From IMG/VR virus record IMGVR_UViG_3300032282_002316, positions 1 through 48,603 of that record: a stretch of 48,603 bases of DNA, one strand, 5' to 3'. Every line of letters begins with the position of its first letter. The stretch's first letter is position 1. Positions 16,478-26,700 of this stretch are shown here, in pieces. Source of the stretch: a virus. The notes below the pieces were generated by a model. It worked only from the letters and a program-made list of their open reading frames with translations. It had not been told where the DNA came from and did not search any database. A program made the translations under genes and the position numbers.

Positions 16478-16607
16478 AAAAAATCAACTTACTGAAATTC
16501 TTTTTTTAATTAAAAGGGGATTTACATATAATGATGTATTGACAATGCCAGTCTATGTTAGAAGGTACTATATTGACTTTCTTATGGAATTATCTAAAGG
16601 AAAGTAA
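16434..16607 (+). CDS. 51: gp51-like small segment in the +1 frame, overlapping the gp26-like gene
   Basis: The frame is open from 16401 to the stop at 16605-16607 and has no ATG before its conserved part. It encodes LSFFALSTDYKKNQLTEILF, then LIKRGFTYNDVLTMPVYVRR and YYIDFLMELSKGK. The 'F.Y.D....MP..xRR.fid.L' pattern resembles small gp51-type baseplate hub assembly proteins and the T part of frameshifted tail chaperones. Expression needs either a TTG start (16434, 16440 or 16446) or a +1 shift from the gp26-like frame, for which TTT|C at 16454-16457 lets one Phe tRNA slide from UUU to UUC. AGGAG lies at 16411, rather far from the TTGs. The listed start is the first TTG and is tentative. Confidence 0.6.
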   Translation: MDLGLSFFALSTDYKKNQLTEILFLIKRGFTYNDVLTMPVYVRRYYIDFLMELSKGK

Positions 16608-16627
16608 ATTAAATAATATTTATCAAT

Positions 16628-18592
16628 ATGGCCGATATTACTCAAGAACAGTTTGGAAAGATGATTTCTGCTGTAGGTGGAAATGAAGTTAATTTTCGAA
16701 GCAATCTAGATTCTTTATTAAAAAAAGAAAATAGAGAATTAACCTCAAAGGAAAAGACTAATCTTTACAAAGCCTGGATGACTTATGGAAGTAATAAGTC
16801 AAGAGGTAATACTGGAGGATCAACAACTGGAATGTATGATTTTTTAAGGGCTGAAGAATCTGGGGGATATTTTCGTAGTGTACAGGAAGAATATGTTAAA
16901 TCATCTACACTTTTAAAGGAAATACAAAACATAAATAATCAAAATATAAGTCAGGAAGAAAAGAAAAATCAAATAGCCGAATTATGGAACGCAAAACTAA
17001 TTGATAATTTTAATCAATATCTTGATGATCAAAAATTATTATTAGAAGAAATAAATGTTAAAGCCGGAATGACCGGTAAATTATCTGAAGAATACAGAGA
17101 AAATATAACTAAAGTACAACCAGAATTATTAAGGATTGGTATTGGTTATGGGGATTTAGCATCATCCGCGGTAAACCTAATTGACCAAACAGGTAAGTTT
17201 AATTTAATGAGTACTGATTCATTTTATAAAATGGGAGAAGTTACTAAATTGTTTGGTGGTTCATTAGAATCATTAGTATCAATGTTTCCCGAATTTGAAA
17301 AAATTGGTGTTGGTGCAATAGATGCAACTCAATCAATAAGAGAGGCTAGTAATAGTTCATTATTGTTAGGACTACAAGCAAAAAAAACAGTTAAAGATTT
17401 ATCGGATAATGTGGGTAAATTAAACGAGTATGGTTTTAAAAATGGAATAAAAGGACTAACTGAAATGGTTCAGAAATCTACTCAATTTAGAATGAATTTA
17501 GAAAATGTTTACACAATCGCAGAAAAAGTTATGAATCCAGAAGGGGCAATTGAATTAACAGCTAATTTACAAGTATTAGGTGGGGCAATAGGTGATTTTA
17601 ATGATCCACTTAAATTAATGTATATGGCAACTAATAATGTTGAAGGATTACAAGATGCTTTAATTGGTGCCGCAGGTGGATTAGCAACATATAATTCAGA
17701 ACAAAAAAGATTTGAAATTGCTGGGGTAAATCTTAGAAGGGCAAGAGAAATGGCATCACAACTAGGTATTTCATATCAAGATTTAAATAAAGGTGCAATA
17801 GCGGCGGCTGAAAGAATGGCTGCAACAAATGATTTGATGTCTAGAGGTCTTACTTTTGAAAAACCAGAAGACATGGAATTTATTAAAAATATTGCACAAA
17901 TGAAAGGTGGTAAAATGGTAATAGATATTGGAGGAAGCACCGCACTTCAATCATATTTTAAAAGAAGCGAAGTTGCACTTGACACTTTAACTGATAACGA
18001 AAAAGAAAAAATATTACAATTTAAAAAAGATTTAGAAAAAAAAGATGAAAGAGATATTATAAGAGGTCAAGCCACAGCAGTTGAAAATATAAATAGAAAT
18101 CTTAGTTTTGTCGCAGCATCTATGAGACTCGCGGGTGGAAAAGCAGCTGAAACCGCAGCAGAACTGACTGGATTCAATCTTATTAAAGATTTGTTTACAA
18201 AAAATGTTGAAGAAGGTTCAACTGAAATTGGTGATTTTTTAAAATCAACTACACAATACATACAAAATTTAAAAACAGATGATAATGATACTAAAACTCT
18301 TTTTCAATCTGAATTAAATAAATTGATGGGAAAAGTAACTAAAGAGCCAAATATTGGAGAAGTTTCTAAACCACAAAATACAATTACGGAAGAAACATAT
18401 AGAAAAACAGAAACCTCAACAACAAACATGTCAACTACCCCAAAGGAGACCAGCACACAGAAAGTACAAGTAGAATATATATGGAAAACAGATCCCGCTG
18501 CAGATGAAATATCTCGAATGATGCAAAAATATCCACATTTATTTGTGGATTGGGAAAACCCAAATTCTTACACAAAAACAAAACAAGGATAA
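16628..18592 (+). CDS. 29: Tail tape measure protein (gp29-like)
   Basis: The protein has 654 residues (T4 gp29 has 590). It is largely helical, with long heptad-like stretches: EEYVKSSTLLKEIQNI, LLEEINVKAGMTGKL, RREASN-type helices, and a Gly/Ala-rich middle (LIGAAGGLATYN, RRAREMASQLGISYQDLNKG, AAERMAATNDLMSRG) like that of tape measure proteins. The C-terminus is a Thr/Ser/Lys-rich linker followed by a short ordered end (DEISRMMQKYPHLFVDW) that may contact the baseplate. It follows the tube and gp26/gp51-like genes. The length would suit a tail of roughly T4 size if the usual residue-to-length relation holds. A TATTTATC variant of the recurrent element lies 3 bases before the start. Confidence 0.82.
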   Translation: MADITQEQFGKMISAVGGNEVNFRSNLDSLLKKENRELTSKEKTNLYKAWMTYGSNKSRGNTGGSTTGMYDFLRAEESGGYFRSVQEEYVKSSTLLKEIQNINNQNISQEEKKNQIAELWNAKLIDNFNQYLDDQKLLLEEINVKAGMTGKLSEEYRENITKVQPELLRIGIGYGDLASSAVNLIDQTGKFNLMSTDSFYKMGEVTKLFGGSLESLVSMFPEFEKIGVGAIDATQSIREASNSSLLLGLQAKKTVKDLSDNVGKLNEYGFKNGIKGLTEMVQKSTQFRMNLENVYTIAEKVMNPEGAIELTANLQVLGGAIGDFNDPLKLMYMATNNVEGLQDALIGAAGGLATYNSEQKRFEIAGVNLRRAREMASQLGISYQDLNKGAIAAAERMAATNDLMSRGLTFEKPEDMEFIKNIAQMKGGKMVIDIGGSTALQSYFKRSEVALDTLTDNEKEKILQFKKDLEKKDERDIIRGQATAVENINRNLSFVAASMRLAGGKAAETAAELTGFNLIKDLFTKNVEEGSTEIGDFLKSTTQYIQNLKTDDNDTKTLFQSELNKLMGKVTKEPNIGEVSKPQNTITEETYRKTETSTTNMSTTPKETSTQKVQVEYIWKTDPAADEISRMMQKYPHLFVDWENPNSYTKTKQG

Positions 18593-18650
18593 AAAAACCA
18601 AATTAGATAATATTTTTACTTACAATCTATTTATTATTAAATAAGAAATA

Positions 18651-21600
18651 ATGCCAAGTTATTTAGATTTCGATAATACAAAAAGTTTTAGGAATTTCAT
18701 TTTAGGAAAAACACTACAAAGTCCTGAAGGTCCTCAAAATTCATCTCAAAGTACATATACTTACCAAAATCTAAGTAATTTATCAAATACTGACCCTGGA
18801 TCAGTAGATTCAAATAGACAAGACGACTTAAACAAGGGTTTATTTGGAAATACATATAAACCAACCGAACAAGTAACGATATATGACGAATTACAAGTAA
18901 TTCCAAGAATAAATAATTTAAGGTTATATTCCGATAATAGTGGTAACCCATATTTTAATTATACAAATCACACTATGATTGGTATAATTGGTGGGAATGA
19001 CAAATATGAAAATGAATCTGAATTATTTAAATTCGCAGCATATAATATAAAAAATAATTCAAGGGGACCTTTTTTCGCTAGAATACAACAAAATTTAGAA
19101 GCGGCTACTGTTGGTAGATTTAGATTATTAGACGCTTTAACTGGAAACATCGCAACTGCAACAAATATCGTTAGTGGAAGAGAACCACTAATTGAATCTA
19201 ACAATAGAATAACCGTAGCAAAAACCGCACCTGGTAAAGCTATCGATTTAATAGAAAGAATAACTGGTGTTGATATACCAATGTCACAAATACCAGGGGA
19301 TTATCTTACCAACCCATTAAATCCAATTAATTATAGACCAGTCCCGGATAGTACTGCAGGTGCAATAGGTCAAGATATGACTGGTGCATTAGGTTCATTA
19401 ATTGGAATACAGAGACGACCATTACCCACAAGAAAACCATCTGATTTGTTTATCGAATATATGGGTAGTGGACCAAAACAAAAGTTATTTAATTTATTAT
19501 CATTATCAACTTACGCACCTGATTACACAACTACCGCAAGATCACAACAATCTTCAAAAATATTTTCATTTGCCGACCAATTTGCTCAAGGAATAAAAAC
19601 ATTGTTAGATACGGAAGCACCAAAAGGAAAGTCATATATTGGCGATGATAGAGGTGTAGATGTTATTGATGTAATGACCGATTCAAACGGTATAGTTATA
19701 AGGAGTAATTACTATTTAAGTTTATTATTTGACCCAATACAATCCCAATTATTTGAGAGAAGAAGCAATATTAGTGAGGGTGGACAAATAAGTGGTAAAT
19801 TAACTTGGGTAGGACAAAATTCAAAAAATAAATTAGGAGCAAATAATGATCAGTATAGTTCACAAAGTTCAAAACTTCAAGATTCATTATCAACAAAATA
19901 TGGATTTAGAGAAGATTCTTTATTAGGATATACCCAAGCAATTTTAAATGCAATGCCAAAAGATGGGCAAGCAAGAACACATATTGGTAATGTTATTGAT
20001 CAAACATCTAGAGTTTTTAAAGAAGGTGAATCATTTTTATCTAGAGGATCTGCAGTTAAATACGTAGATAAATTTGGTGTTGAGAGTGGTGTTGAATATT
20101 GCAGAACATGGACAAAAGACAGGCCATATTTTTCATTATCGGATACAATGAAAAAAGGAATGAACTTAAGAAAATTTGAATCATCCGTAATGTCAAATCC
20201 GTGGAACTTAAATATTGGGCCAATGTCAAATGGTAATAAAGGATTTGGTAATTCAACTAATATTTCTGATAAAGATTATAAGTTTGGGGTGGACTCAAGT
20301 GGAAATAGTTTTTATGCTAAAAAATATATGTTTTCAATTGAAAACTTGGCTTGGAGAACATCATCAACACCTGGATTCACTGTATTAGATTTACCATTTT
20401 GTGAGAGAGGTCCAAATGGTGGAAGAGTTATGTGGTTTCCTCCATATGATTTAAAAGTTAATGAAAGTAATTCTGCTAAATGGGAAGAAAATACATTCTT
20501 AGGTAGACCTGAACCGATATACACATATCAAAATACATCAAGGTCAGGACAAATAAGTTTTAAAGTTGTTGTTGACCATCCAAGTATTTTAAATTTATTA
20601 GTCAGAGAATATTTTAAAAACATGTCGGATGAAGAAGCTGATAATTATATAAATGCATTTTTTGCTGGATGCGAAGAACTAGATTTTTATGATTTAATTA
20701 GAAGATTCACAACAATAGACGCGAGTGACGCGGAATTAATCACTCAGTATCTAAACGCGGGTAAAAAAACTGAAGAAGAAATTAAAAAATATAAAACACT
20801 TGTCCAACCTGTAACTGATAATAATCCAGGAAATAATGATAAGGTATCAGTTATACCAAATGAAAATAGTAACACTTCGTCACAAAAAAATATTAGTGTA
20901 AGACTAAATTATGATGATCCACAACCAAATGGATTTAAAGATGATACAACATCGGTAACATCTAATTTAGATTATTCAAAACTTTATAATTCGTATATTA
21001 CTAAAAAAGATAGTTATAAAAATGAATTAGGTTCAATAATACCTAATTTATTAACCGACATCACTTCTAGTGGAATTCAAGATTTAAAAACATATTTTTA
21101 TGGTGCAATTCCTAGTGATGATTTAGTTATCGGTGATATTGTTAATTACCAAAAACAAAAATTAGGTGATTATTTTGATACTTTATCAATACAGTATAAC
21201 AAATTCACAGGAATAACAAATACATTATTAAATGATTTATCAGGTAAAACAGTACAAACAATAACATTAGAAATAGATTCAGGCACCTCATCAATCGCCT
21301 CACCCGATTTAAATAGAAAGTTATCATTAAGAAGAAGTCATAGTGTCATAAGAGACATGTTTACTAAAATATCGAATGGTAAAACCCCAACAATAAAATG
21401 GAAAACATTAGAAGAAGTTAATGCTCTTGACAAAAATTCACCAATTGAAATTAATCAAGAATATGATTTAAAAGATTTTGGGTGGGAAATAAATGGTGGA
21501 AAATTGATAGTTAAATCAAAAAATTACGGAGAAGACTCAACAGGGACGGGTGTTGACACAGATTGTAAAAATAGAGATTTTAAAAAATACACAAGATTAA

Positions 21601-23465
21601 ATGTTGTTTCCCCTATTTCTTTCTATTGTAGAGTAAGTCAAGTTAGACTAAGTTATAATACAACATCAGAGACAATATCACCAGTACCAACTTCACTACC
21701 AGAAAATAATTCATTAAAAACAACGATAGTTGAAGATGGAAAATTTACAATTGAAAAAATTGCAAAAAAACCACCAATTGATGTTATGAAAAGAATCATC
21801 ATGAAAACACTTTCAGAATGTTATTATTTTAAAGTTTTGGAAAATGATTCACCTATTGTATTTGATTCACTTAGAGAAAAATTAAGATATTTTCACCCTG
21901 GATTTCATTCAACAACACCAGAAGGATTAAATTCTAGACTTACATTTTTACAACAATGCATAAGACCGGGAGACACAATTCCAATTAAAGGGGACAATAA
22001 GAGTTCCGATATAAACGCATCCAATTCGACTTTTGGACCACCACCAATTTGTGTTTTAAGAATTGGTGATTTTTATCACTCTAAAGTAGTGATAAGAGAT
22101 GTGAATTTTACATTTGATGAAACAACATGGGATTTAAATCCCGAAGGAATTGGTGTACAACCAATGATTGCGAATGTATCATTACAAGTTAGTTTCATCG
22201 GAGGACAAGGTTTAGAAAAGCCGGTTGAGAGACTTCAGAATGCATTATCATCTAATTTTTATGCTAACACAGAAATGTATGATGAAAGATCAGAATCTAC
22301 TAATACAAAAATTAACGGAAAAGATGCTACTGTTTTTACAAAAGAAATATTAGAAAATTTTAATAAATCAGCAATAAAAGAACCAGATTATATTAAAGGT
22401 GACAACTCATCAAAAATATCTGAAGAAAATTATATTGGAACATTGTCTAATTCAACATTAGATTATACAAATCAGATAAATGAAATTTATACAGAAGTTA
22501 ATAATTATTTTGAAAAATATGACTCAGTATTTAATACGTTATATAAATCATATGGTTTAAAGATAGCTTCTTTATTATTGTCACCAACTTATCGAACTAT
22601 AAATCAATACGACGTATACACATCAACTAGTATGAGTCCTGGCGATACTATAAATATTTTTGGACTATATGGTAAGGGAAAAGAATTACCCGTATTGATT
22701 AGAGGAATAAGAATTGCGATGGATAATCAATTAGAATTAGAGTATAAAAATGTAAATCTTCCAAAAATTTTTAATTTTGATAAAGAATTAAGTAATAAAA
22801 AATTACCAAGAACAAATGAATTATTATATAGAGAAATTAAAAAAATTTTACAAGAAATTTTTGACCGTCTTTCCGAATTAAATTCATTAACTTATTTTGA
22901 GGAAAATAGAAATAAATTAATTAAATCAATTGATTCATTAAATTTTGTTGTTAAATATGGTAAAGACGGTAAATTAGGAAAAGATAACACTAAATCAACA
23001 TCAGCATTGTTATCCGGATTTACATACAATTTATTATATAATGAATATAGTGATTGTTTTGATAATATTAAAAACAACACACCAAAAATGTATGATAAAT
23101 TGGACGAATCAATTAATTTTATAAATCTAAATATTAACCCAACAATAGATACAAATACATTTTCTGAAATCCTTTCTTATTTCTTAATAGATAATTTTAA
23201 TAGAATTATGGCATTATTTTATAATGAATACGATGAAAAAACTAATGAAAAATTAAATAATAGATTAAAAGATTTTATCGCAAAACCAAAAACCATTAAT
23301 TTAAAATTTAAAAATTTACGTAATAGAAAAAATGGTAAAACAATAAAATTCCCGATATCAGTCGAAGAAAATATTACAGATAATACAATGTTAGATGATT
23401 TGAAAAAATTAAACACCACACCAACTTTAGTAAAAGAAAAATTAAATTTTTATAAAATAAAATAA
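18651..23465 (+). CDS. Large baseplate/tail structural protein, 1604 residues, with a degenerate OmpA-like region
   Basis: I do not recognise the whole protein. The first ~470 residues are specific to this phage type (RGPFFARIQQNLEAATVGRF, LDALTGNIATATNIVSGREP). A beta-rich block around residues 560-650 (YMFSIENLAWRTSSTPGF, ISFKVVVDHPSILNLLV) and one around 1080-1190 (VLRIGDFYHSKVVIRDVNF, ANVSLQVSFIGGQGLEKPV) look like tail tube/baseplate folds. Between them, about residues 865-1005, EIDSGTSSIASPDLNRKLSL with RRSHSVIRDMF, then NYGEDSTGTG and SFYCRVSQVRLSY, resembles a degenerate OmpA C-terminal peptidoglycan-binding domain. The C-terminal end (MSPGDTINIFGLYGKG, IRIAMDNQLELEYKN) may be another small beta domain. 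Position after the tape measure and before the gp53-like gene argues for a hub or tube-initiator role. Confidence 0.75.
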   Translation: MPSYLDFDNTKSFRNFILGKTLQSPEGPQNSSQSTYTYQNLSNLSNTDPGSVDSNRQDDLNKGLFGNTYKPTEQVTIYDELQVIPRINNLRLYSDNSGNPYFNYTNHTMIGIIGGNDKYENESELFKFAAYNIKNNSRGPFFARIQQNLEAATVGRFRLLDALTGNIATATNIVSGREPLIESNNRITVAKTAPGKAIDLIERITGVDIPMSQIPGDYLTNPLNPINYRPVPDSTAGAIGQDMTGALGSLIGIQRRPLPTRKPSDLFIEYMGSGPKQKLFNLLSLSTYAPDYTTTARSQQSSKIFSFADQFAQGIKTLLDTEAPKGKSYIGDDRGVDVIDVMTDSNGIVIRSNYYLSLLFDPIQSQLFERRSNISEGGQISGKLTWVGQNSKNKLGANNDQYSSQSSKLQDSLSTKYGFREDSLLGYTQAILNAMPKDGQARTHIGNVIDQTSRVFKEGESFLSRGSAVKYVDKFGVESGVEYCRTWTKDRPYFSLSDTMKKGMNLRKFESSVMSNPWNLNIGPMSNGNKGFGNSTNISDKDYKFGVDSSGNSFYAKKYMFSIENLAWRTSSTPGFTVLDLPFCERGPNGGRVMWFPPYDLKVNESNSAKWEENTFLGRPEPIYTYQNTSRSGQISFKVVVDHPSILNLLVREYFKNMSDEEADNYINAFFAGCEELDFYDLIRRFTTIDASDAELITQYLNAGKKTEEEIKKYKTLVQPVTDNNPGNNDKVSVIPNENSNTSSQKNISVRLNYDDPQPNGFKDDTTSVTSNLDYSKLYNSYITKKDSYKNELGSIIPNLLTDITSSGIQDLKTYFYGAIPSDDLVIGDIVNYQKQKLGDYFDTLSIQYNKFTGITNTLLNDLSGKTVQTITLEIDSGTSSIASPDLNRKLSLRRSHSVIRDMFTKISNGKTPTIKWKTLEEVNALDKNSPIEINQEYDLKDFGWEINGGKLIVKSKNYGEDSTGTGVDTDCKNRDFKKYTRLNVVSPISFYCRVSQVRLSYNTTSETISPVPTSLPENNSLKTTIVEDGKFTIEKIAKKPPIDVMKRIIMKTLSECYYFKVLENDSPIVFDSLREKLRYFHPGFHSTTPEGLNSRLTFLQQCIRPGDTIPIKGDNKSSDINASNSTFGPPPICVLRIGDFYHSKVVIRDVNFTFDETTWDLNPEGIGVQPMIANVSLQVSFIGGQGLEKPVERLQNALSSNFYANTEMYDERSESTNTKINGKDATVFTKEILENFNKSAIKEPDYIKGDNSSKISEENYIGTLSNSTLDYTNQINEIYTEVNNYFEKYDSVFNTLYKSYGLKIASLLLSPTYRTINQYDVYTSTSMSPGDTINIFGLYGKGKELPVLIRGIRIAMDNQLELEYKNVNLPKIFNFDKELSNKKLPRTNELLYREIKKILQEIFDRLSELNSLTYFEENRNKLIKSIDSLNFVVKYGKDGKLGKDNTKSTSALLSGFTYNLLYNEYSDCFDNIKNNTPKMYDKLDESINFINLNINPTIDTNTFSEILSYFLIDNFNRIMALFYNEYDEKTNEKLNNRLKDFIAKPKTINLKFKNLRNRKNGKTIKFPISVEENITDNTMLDDLKKLNTTPTLVKEKLNFYKIK

Positions 23466-23466
23466 T

Positions 23467-23793
23467 ATGAGTAGAAATTATTTAGATAGATATCAGTTTT
23501 TTATTGAAGACGGTAATTTTAGGATTGTTCCAGGAATTGAGATTCCACCCAAAGGAACGGATAAAGTTCTACAATATAAAAAAGGTAAAACTAGATTAGA
23601 TAAAATATCACAAGATTTTTATGGGACACCCGTATTTGGATGGTTAATATTACTTGCAAATCCATCAGCAGGGAGTATTGAGTTTGAAATACCAGATAAT
23701 TATGTTCTAAGAATACCATTTCCATTAATTTCCTCTTTACAAGATTACAAAAGAGGGGTAGAATTATATAGTTTATACTATGGTGAGAACTAA
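23467..23793 (+). CDS. 53: Baseplate wedge protein gp53-like (LysM-like fold)
   Basis: The protein has 108 residues. It contains the LysM-like pattern of gp53-type baseplate proteins: KGKTRLDKISQDFYGTPVFG, then WLILLANPSAG, and a closing strand FEIPDNYVLRIPF. T4 gp53 (196 residues) joins the wedges around the hub. This version is the core domain with short tails. It starts one base after the stop of the preceding gene and its end overlaps the next start by 14 bases, so the three large baseplate genes form one tightly coupled unit. The alternative is a gpX/LysM-type tail protein; both would sit in the baseplate. Confidence 0.82.
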   Translation: MSRNYLDRYQFFIEDGNFRIVPGIEIPPKGTDKVLQYKKGKTRLDKISQDFYGTPVFGWLILLANPSAGSIEFEIPDNYVLRIPFPLISSLQDYKRGVELYSLYYGEN

Positions 23794-26700
23794 ATTAGAT
23801 GATAATGAAAACATTTTAGTTAAAGTAGATCAAAATAACTTAATTTATATTGATCCAAATAGTGTTATTGACAATGATGGAAATATCCAACAAAGAAACG
23901 TAAAACAAGAAAATTTAGTTATTTACGTAAATTTGGAAGCGGATATAATACCTAGGTCAATTCTAGCGTCAACAAATGATTCAAATACGTTAACCTCTAT
24001 AGCTAAAGGAACTTTAAATTTTTTAAAAAATCAAGATGGTAAAGATTATGACACTACTTGGACAAATTCATTTAATGGTAGTGATTCATTAGGAAATTCA
24101 AAAAACGAAAATAGTTTTTTTGTAAAAAACGAAGATTTTGATAGTAGTGGACAAACTTTTGGTATTGAAGGTATTCAAATAGTAATAAGGGGATTTAATG
24201 CTATTCCAACAATAAACATAAATTTTGTTGATGTTAGGGGTAAAACATTATTTGAATCACCAGAAAATTCACCATATCAATCATTCTTCCATATACCTTG
24301 GCCAATATATTATTTAACAGTAAAAGGGTTTTATGGTAAAGCTATAAGATACAGACTTCATTTAGTAAAATGGAGTTCTAGATTTAGTGAGACGACGGGA
24401 AATTTTGAGATATCAACAACATTTGTTGGGTCAACATTTGCTTATCTAAGTGATATTCCCTTGAAAGGTATTTTAAATGCACCATATATGTATCTTATCG
24501 AAAATACTTCCGATACTGATACAAATAATAATACAAATAAAACAGTAAGAAAAGTATCGAGGTCCTCAAGAGGATATTCAATTTTAAAATCGGTATATTC
24601 TGAGTATAGACAAAAAGGATTTATACCTAAAGATTTCCCTGTAAAAACATTAAGAGAATTAATTGTTGCTGCCGAGACTTTAGATAAAATTTTAGAATTA
24701 CAAATTTTAGACCACAAAGTAGATAAAAATTTATTTGTTGGATTAAGAGATTTTGAAAAACGAATTGAGGATTTTAGAACATCAGTCGATTCGTGGGCAA
24801 TAAAAAACTTATCAAAAATCTATGTTACCGATTATTTTGATGAAAACAACCCAGTAAAATATTATGAATTGTCGGCTAAGGGAACTACTAATGTTAGTGA
24901 TTTAATATATGGACAACAAAATGGTTCATTAAATTTTTTATTAGAAAAGTATAAAAAAGAAATAGAAAACAGTTCGTTGTTTAATGATAAAATAATTAAA
25001 ACTGCGGGTGTTGAATTTAGTAAAGAAAAGATTGTCACATCATCTATAAAAGACATAAATTTAAATAAATATGTTAAAAATTCTAACCAACAATATCAAG
25101 TAGCTATTGAATTAATTTTTGATGACATAAATAAGATAATAACGACATATAGCATCCAGAAAGAAAAACTTATAAAAGTCATCGAAGAACAAATGAACAA
25201 CATTATTAAGGACAAAACCAATAAAGATAGTATTGGTTTTGAACCGACAATACGAAATATCGTGGCAGTAATTTTAGCAAATGCTGACACATATATAAGA
25301 TTATTAAAAGAAGTTCATTTTAATGCATTTAAAAAGGCGGAAGAAAGAAAAAGTAAATTAAAAGGATTATCTAATGAAACAAAAGGAGACAACTCAATTT
25401 ATCCGTGGCCAGAAATAAAAAAATATGCGGAAGGTGAAAAAAGAAAAGTAATAGCGTATCCTGGTGATGCCGATTTAATAAAACAATTAGGTTCAGACGA
25501 TATTAGTTTGTGGCCTGAAGTTGACTTTATTGAAAATTATATCGAGATATCTACAAATAGAATTGATAGTAACGTAGATAAAGAAGGTGGTGTTAATAAT
25601 CTCACTTTTATTTTTGATGATGACGTTGACCCAAATAATATAATAAATATAAGTACACTTTCTGTTGTTGATGAAACCCAACCATACATTGACAAAACAC
25701 CATCCTCATTTTTATACGAAATTTGGGAGAGAGCGCTAAATTTCACAACATTAGACTCTTTTAATAATCTAACCTTAAACGAAATGGCTTCTGCCGAATT
25801 TAAAACAATTCAAGAAGTTATTAAAGACAATGATGAACTAATTGCAATTTTAAAAAATAAAATAAAAAGTGAAACAGATTTAAGAGATTTTCTTAAATCA
25901 TATTCACCATTTGAAAGATACCCGTATTACCAAGATCAAATACCTACCATACCTTATTTAAAATCGGCATTAGAATATCCGTATAAGATTGAACAATATA
26001 TTGTAGACCCATTAAAGTTATCGGCACAAACAACAACACCAATTAAAAAGAATGCGATATATGACTTTACTAATTTAAAAAAACAACTTTCAGACTATAA
26101 ACCCGAGTCGTATAGAAAAAATATTTATCCGTATAACTCAACTACTTATCTTTCTTATATAAATAAGGATAATTTTACGGATAATGAATTAACTTTTAAT
26201 AACATATATGAAATAGATAATGCCGAGGGATTTATAAGAACACCAATAAATGGACAAGATTGGGTTAAGGAAGAATATAAAACAATTTCATCCAATAATG
26301 AATTAAAAGAAATCAAACTTCTTGGACAAAAATTAAAGTTTGAAACAACAGAGGTCAATATATTAAACACCCCATATTTCCATAAACAACTTTTTAACGA
26401 TTTTAATAAGATAGGAATAACTTCAAAATATACTGGTTCCGCGTATTTGTTACTTAATTCTTTACCATTTTATGATTTGGAAGATAAAATTAAATTTAGT
26501 GATGATAAATCCAGAAAAGAAGTTAGAATTTCATCATTGTTTACCGAAATTGGTGCAAGTCATTACATTCCGTATCATTTAATACTTAAATGGGGGTCAA
26601 TTTATCATAGATATAAAAAATATTTATTAGATGGTGAGGATATTATAGATTCTTTTTTAACGACCGGAAACACCACAACAGACATTGATGGATATTTGTT

